A model generated the notes under the pieces. It did no database searches and was not told the origin of the DNA. It worked only from the letters and a program-made list of their open reading frames with translations. A stretch of DNA of 25,733 bases from Clostridia bacterium (GTDB lineage: Bacteria; Bacillota; Clostridia; Christensenellales; CAG-138): assembly GCA_016293975.1 (NCBI GenBank), contig JAEDCW010000025.1, positions 1 to 25,733 on the forward strand, in the 5' to 3' direction. The position numbers and the translations under genes were made by a program. This document shows, in pieces, positions 22,497 through 25,733 of this stretch. Positions within the stretch are counted from its first letter, which is position 1; each line of letters opens with the position of its first letter.

Positions 22497-22529
22497 AAAA
22501 AAGCGCGGATACAACCTCAGCGCTTTTTT
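22497..22529 (-). terminator. Terminator of the mrp gene, possibly bidirectional
   Basis: Arms AAAAAAGCGC and GCGCTTTTTT enclose a 13-nt loop, giving T runs in both directions. It lies 11 bp past the mrp stop on the minus strand and backs up the prs terminator on the plus strand. Confidence 0.88.
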
Positions 22530-22540
22530 ATTCGACAATG

Positions 22541-23362
22541 CTATTTGATTATGGCGTCCGCAAGCTCAACGAGCCACTCCGCCTGTATGTTCTCTACCAT
22601 TCCCTTGTCGCAGAGTGCTGAAATGCGTTTGTCTATAGGCATACGCGCAAAGTTCTCTATGCCGAACTGCTCTGCCTCCTGTGCAACATGGCTCTCTCCG
22701 AATATCTCGTGCTCCTCTGAGCAGTTCGGGCAAACGAAGTACGAATAATTCTCCACAAGGCCCAAAATCGGTATGCTCATCAGTCCCGCCATATTGACAG
22801 CCTTACCGACTATCATAGATACGAGCTCCTGCGGTGTAGTTACGACGACTATGCCGTCGACGGGAAGCGACTGGAACACCGTAAGCGGCACATCGCCCGT
22901 TCCCGGAGGCATATCCACGAACATGTAATCAACATTGCCCCAGACGACATCCGTCCAGAACTGCTTAACTGCGCCCGCGATTACGGGACCTCTCCATACT
23001 ACGGGGTCGGTATCGTTCTCAAGCAGGAGGTTGATCGACATAATCTCTATGCCTGCCTCGCTCCTTACCGGATAAATGCCGTCCTCTGTCGCGCCTGCCC
23101 TGCCCTTAATGCCAAACACCTTCGGTATCGACGGTCCTGTGACATCGGCGTCGAGTATCGCGACTTTTTTCCCTTTTCTCATCGCAAGGACTGCCAAAAG
23201 CGAGGTCACAAGCGATTTACCTACGCCTCCCTTGCCGCTTACAACAGCTATTACCTTACCTACGTGCGAGAGTGGGTTGCACTTTTCTATCATACTTTCC
23301 GACTCTCTGCTCGAACAATTTGCACTGCAGCTCGAACAGTCATGTGTGCATTCTTCAGCCAT
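22541..23362 (-). CDS. mrp: Mrp/ApbC (NBP35-type) Fe-S cluster carrier ATPase
   Basis: A 273-residue P-loop ATPase. The deviant Walker A is GKGGVGKS (43-50), followed by ILDADVTGPSIP and the FVDMPPGTGD motif (148-156), all diagnostic of Mrp/NBP35 proteins. A CxxC (Cys211, Cys214; YFVCPNCSEEHEIFG) binds the bridging Fe-S cluster at the dimer interface. Unlike E. coli ApbC, it has an N-terminal Cys cluster C-x3-C-x2-C-x3-C (5, 9, 12, 16), as in eukaryotic NBP35 and many clostridial Mrp proteins, suggesting an extra cluster site. It likely assembles or transfers Fe-S clusters in the cytosol. AGGAG precedes the ATG by about 7 nt. It follows the phosphatase gene by 25 bp and is probably in the same transcript. 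Confidence 0.95.
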   Translation of the reverse strand: MAEECTHDCSSCSANCSSRESESMIEKCNPLSHVGKVIAVVSGKGGVGKSLVTSLLAVLAMRKGKKVAILDADVTGPSIPKVFGIKGRAGATEDGIYPVRSEAGIEIMSINLLLENDTDPVVWRGPVIAGAVKQFWTDVVWGNVDYMFVDMPPGTGDVPLTVFQSLPVDGIVVVTTPQELVSMIVGKAVNMAGLMSIPILGLVENYSYFVCPNCSEEHEIFGESHVAQEAEQFGIENFARMPIDKRISALCDKGMVENIQAEWLVELADAIIK

Positions 23363-23387
23363 CTCGATCTCCTTTATTGCTTCGGCA

Positions 23388-23966
23388 TCAGCCGATTTTT
23401 TCGTATGTTATGCTATTAGGCGAAAAGTCTATGCAGTAGCCCCTGCCCTGAAGCGGCAGATAATCGAAGTAATTCGTTCCGTTGCCGTCGCCGAACAGGT
23501 ACGACAGGAGTATCGCCGTTACCGCGCCGTGACAGACGACTATTGCATCTCTTCCATCCGCCTTGAGCATCTGTATTGCGCTCATAACCCTGTCAAACAC
23601 CATGCGCTTGCTCTCCCCTTGTGGACAACAAAACTCGCCCGTGGTATCCATAGCCCACTGCATATATGCTTCATCGCCTTCGAGCTCGTCATAGCAGCTC
23701 TTCTCAAACACTCCGAAATTCATCTCTTTAAATTCATGTAGGACTTCGTGCTCCACATCTCCAAATATCGCCTTGAACGTCTGCTCTGTACGCCTCATAC
23801 CAGAGGTATACAGCGCCTTGCCCTCAATCGACGGGTATATCCCCTGATTTTTAAGCTCTTCAAGCGCGTCAAACGCCTCGGGTGCGAGGTCTACATCCCA
23901 AACACCGGCATACCGCCTTTGGAGATTTGCGGTACTGATGCCGTGTCTTATCAGGTATAGCTTCAT
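23388..23966 (-). CDS. Histidine phosphatase (phosphoglycerate mutase-like)
   Basis: A 192-residue protein of the histidine phosphatase superfamily. The catalytic RHG is at 7-9 (LYLIRHGIS), the second arginine segment is SGMRRTEQTF, the Glu region is EMNFGVFE, and the distal His lies in VVCHGAVT. This matches small CobC/PhoE/GpmB-type phosphatases. The substrate cannot be told: alpha-ribazole phosphate, phosphosugars and broad-specificity activity are all found among relatives. No cobalamin genes are nearby, so CobC is not favoured. The ATG at 23964-23966 follows GGAGG with a 7-nt spacer. It is the first gene of a likely two-gene operon with mrp and has a strong promoter 80 bp upstream. Confidence 0.9.
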   Translation of the reverse strand: MKLYLIRHGISTANLQRRYAGVWDVDLAPEAFDALEELKNQGIYPSIEGKALYTSGMRRTEQTFKAIFGDVEHEVLHEFKEMNFGVFEKSCYDELEGDEAYMQWAMDTTGEFCCPQGESKRMVFDRVMSAIQMLKADGRDAIVVCHGAVTAILLSYLFGDGNGTNYFDYLPLQGRGYCIDFSPNSITYEKIG

Positions 23967-24046
23967 AATTATTCCTCCGCCGCAACTATGCCCTCAACCT
24001 ATTTCGGATACTTTTCAGCTTACTGATGATTGATTAAATACATTTG

Positions 24047-24075
24047 ATTATAGAACAGTTCCTCTTGCATTGCAA
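24047..24075 (-). promoter_or_regulatory. Promoter for the phosphatase-mrp operon
   Basis: Minus strand: TTGCAA (24070-24075), 17-bp spacer, TATAAT (24047-24052). The leader to the phosphatase ATG is about 75 nt and shows no clear structure. Confidence 0.75.
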
Positions 24076-24129
24076 CCGACAAAACTGCGTCGAACCCGTG
24101 ATCTGTGTCGCTATACTAATACACCATAA

Positions 24130-24158
24130 TTGACTATGTACCTGACTGATGATATAAT
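24130..24158 (+). promoter_or_regulatory. Promoter for hflK-hflC
   Basis: TTGACT (24130-24135), 17-bp spacer, TATAAT (24153-24158), ending 27 bp before the hflK ATG. It is divergent from the phosphatase promoter, with about 55 bp between the two -35 elements. Confidence 0.85.
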
Positions 24159-24185
24159 TTGTTGAGTCTTGAAAGGTGGTTAAAA

Positions 24186-25169
24186 ATGGATAATTATGTT
24201 GTAAATGATAATCCTCCAAGGAGAAAAGCCGACAGAAAAAAGATAGGTCGCTTTATAGGCTACGGTCTGCTTGTGCTGGTCTTAATAATACTGGCGTCGA
24301 CATGCTGGTATACGGTAGATGACAAGCAGCAAGCGGTTGTGACGACATTCGGAAAGGTGACAAGCGTTTCCGATGCCGGTATACATTTCAAGCTTCCGTT
24401 TGGCATACAGCAAGTGCAGAAAGTCGATGTAAATGTCTATCAAAAGATAGAACTCGGCTATAGGACGGACAACAATACCGAGGAAGGCTATACGCTCAAC
24501 GAGAACGAGAGCATGATGATAACCGGCGATTATAACATAGTCAATGTCGAGTTCTTCGTGGAGTACAAGGTATCAGACCCCATAAAGTATCTGTTCGCAT
24601 CATACGAGCCCGAGATGATACTCAGAAACCTCATACAGAGTCAGGTGAGAAACGTCGTAGGCTCATCCAGCGTCGACAGCGTGCTGACGGACGGCAAGGA
24701 AGCCATACAGATGCAGGTCAAGGAACTCATAACCGATGTTCTCGATCAATACGACATAGGGCTTATGCTCACAGACGTCAAGATACAGGATTCAGAGCCT
24801 CCGACCGAGGATGTCACATTCGCATTCAAAGAGGTCGAGACCGCTAAGCAGGGCGCAGAGACGGTCATAAACGAGGCTAAGGCATACCAGAATGCCAAGC
24901 TTCCCGCAGCGAGGGCGCAAGCCGACCAGCTCTTGCAAAATGCCGAGTATCTAAAACAAAATCGTATAAACGAGGCCAAAGAACAAGTTGCCATGTTTGA
25001 AGCTATGTACAGGGAATATATGCAGAATCCCGATATAACCAAGCTCCGCATGTACTACGAAGCTATAAGGGCGACCCTCCCCAATGTAAGGCTCTACATA
25101 GTTACGACGGAGAACGGAGTGCAGACATTACTTCCGCTCGACTCATTTGCCTCAGGAGGTAGAAACTGA
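24186..25169 (+). CDS. hflK: HflK, SPFH/band-7 membrane protein
   Basis: A 327-residue SPFH protein. A basic N-terminal cytosolic segment (PPRRKADRKKIGR) precedes one membrane helix (about 24-43), then the SPFH domain starting YTVDDKQQAVVTTFGKV with AGIHFKLPFGIQQVQKVDV. A long charged helix (ETAKQGAETVINEAKAYQNAK on) follows, which forms the cage wall in E. coli HflKC. With HflC it assembles a large ring that surrounds and modulates FtsH. The frame runs upstream to a TTG at 24159, but the ATG at 24186 is chosen because AGGTGG lies about 6 nt before it and the TTG abuts the -10. It is shorter than E. coli HflK (about 420) and lacks the Gly-rich N-terminal region. It overlaps hflC by one base. 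Confidence 0.93.
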   Translation: MDNYVVNDNPPRRKADRKKIGRFIGYGLLVLVLIILASTCWYTVDDKQQAVVTTFGKVTSVSDAGIHFKLPFGIQQVQKVDVNVYQKIELGYRTDNNTEEGYTLNENESMMITGDYNIVNVEFFVEYKVSDPIKYLFASYEPEMILRNLIQSQVRNVVGSSSVDSVLTDGKEAIQMQVKELITDVLDQYDIGLMLTDVKIQDSEPPTEDVTFAFKEVETAKQGAETVINEAKAYQNAKLPAARAQADQLLQNAEYLKQNRINEAKEQVAMFEAMYREYMQNPDITKLRMYYEAIRATLPNVRLYIVTTENGVQTLLPLDSFASGGRN

Positions 25170-25733
25170 TGAAAAAGGGGACTATAGTAATAGTTGCAAT
25201 AGTCGCAGTGCTCGTGCTCATATGCCTGCTTTCCTCCGTATACACTGTGCAGGAAAGTCAGCACGTGTGTGTTGTGCGTTTTGAGAAGATAATCGAGACG
25301 ACCTCAACGGCAGGGCTTCACTTCAAGGTGCCTTTCGTGGACAGTATTAAAGTATTCCCAAAGGCGATAATGCTGTACGACATACCCCCCTCCGAGGTGC
25401 TTACCTCCGACAAGCAGAATATGACGGTCGACAGCTATGTCATGTGGAAGATATCCGATCCGCTGTTGTTCTACAGGACGCTCGGAACGACCACCGTAGC
25501 CGAGCAGAGACTCGACGCCATAACATACAATGCGCTGAAGAACTTCATGGGAACGCTCGCACAGTCCGACATAATCAATCAAGATGACGGTGCTGAACGA
25601 AACGACATATATCAAGCGATTTCCGATAACGTAAACGAACTGGCAAAGAACTACGGCATCGATGTAGTTGACGTCAAGATAAAGCGTTTCGATCTTCCCG
25701 AGGCAAACGAACAGGCAGTGTATGCGCGCATGA
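25169..25733 (+). CDS. hflC: HflC, SPFH/band-7 membrane protein (3' end missing)
   Basis: The first 188 codons of an open frame running off the right edge. The N terminus is a membrane helix (about 4-24, TIVIVAIVAVLVLICLLSSV) followed by YTVQESQHVCVVRFEKIIET, the HflC form of the SPFH opening, and AGLHFKVPFVDSIKVFPK. DKQNMTVDSYVMWKISDP is the strongly conserved HflC segment, and GIDVVDVKIKRFDLPEANEQAVY the later one. The partner of HflK in the FtsH-regulating complex. The ATG shares its A with the hflK stop (TGATG), and AGGAGG lies 9 nt upstream, so the two are co-translated. Confidence 0.93.
   Translation, partial: MKKGTIVIVAIVAVLVLICLLSSVYTVQESQHVCVVRFEKIIETTSTAGLHFKVPFVDSIKVFPKAIMLYDIPPSEVLTSDKQNMTVDSYVMWKISDPLLFYRTLGTTTVAEQRLDAITYNALKNFMGTLAQSDIINQDDGAERNDIYQAISDNVNELAKNYGIDVVDVKIKRFDLPEANEQAVYARM

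Noticed and set aside
24085..24125. GGGTTCGA on the minus strand, tRNA T-loop-like
   Set aside because: The flanking bases do not pair as a T arm and no acceptor or anticodon stem can be drawn; it lies in the divergent promoter region.
1..25733. Defence island, prophage, mobile element or biosynthetic cluster
   Set aside because: All 19 genes have housekeeping or transport-type families; no integrase, transposase, nuclease-helicase defence module, terminal repeats or modular synthase was seen.

Overview
The window is a dense, about 50% GC stretch of ordinary bacterial chromosome with 19 protein genes, two of them cut by the window edges. It most likely comes from a Clostridia-type member of the Bacillota, probably uncultured. 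The grounds are an RpoB without the proteobacterial insertions, a CarD-YacL pair, RarA, strong AGGAGG ribosome-binding sites, TTG and GTG starts and sigma-A-type promoters. This placement is inference. I see no rRNA or tRNA gene, CRISPR array, phage or insertion sequence.

Left block, 1-12361, all on the minus strand: rarA, an atypical EF-G paralogue, a tldD/pmbA (tldE) pair, carD, a yacL-like PIN-TRAM membrane protein, and rpoB running off the left end. These appear to be five transcription units with their own promoters: rarA; EF-G-like; tldD-pmbA; carD-yacL; rpoB. rpoB is not preceded by the usual rplJ-rplL genes. It has tandem promoters and a foldable leader, and behind them lies an unexplained block of about 200 bp.

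Middle block: a plus-strand MATE exporter overlaps a nitroreductase by ATGA and ends at a strong shared terminator (14655-14680). Facing it is a minus-strand series: second MATE exporter, psuG (pseudouridine-5'-phosphate glycosidase), ftsH, a PHP-domain phosphoesterase, and a two-domain protein joining an unrecognised N-terminal domain to a uridine-kinase-like domain. psuG overlaps the MATE gene by 23 bp. A perfect 9-bp inverted repeat lies upstream of ftsH.

Right block: prs (PRPP synthase, atypical PRPP loop) on plus, then a pair of tail-to-tail terminators, then Mrp/ApbC and a histidine phosphatase on minus. A divergent promoter region follows, then hflK-hflC on plus, running off the right end. 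FtsH and its HflKC regulators are therefore about 5 kb apart. Several genes touch the ribose-5-phosphate/nucleotide node (psuG, prs, kinase-like fusion, PHP protein), but joint regulation is not shown.

I do not see a clear new defence or biosynthetic system. The best leads are single-gene oddities: natural Asn at the rifampicin-contact His of RpoB, the EF-G paralogue with altered G3 and G4 motifs, the kinase fusion, the prs homopolymer leader, and two apparently leaderless MATE genes.
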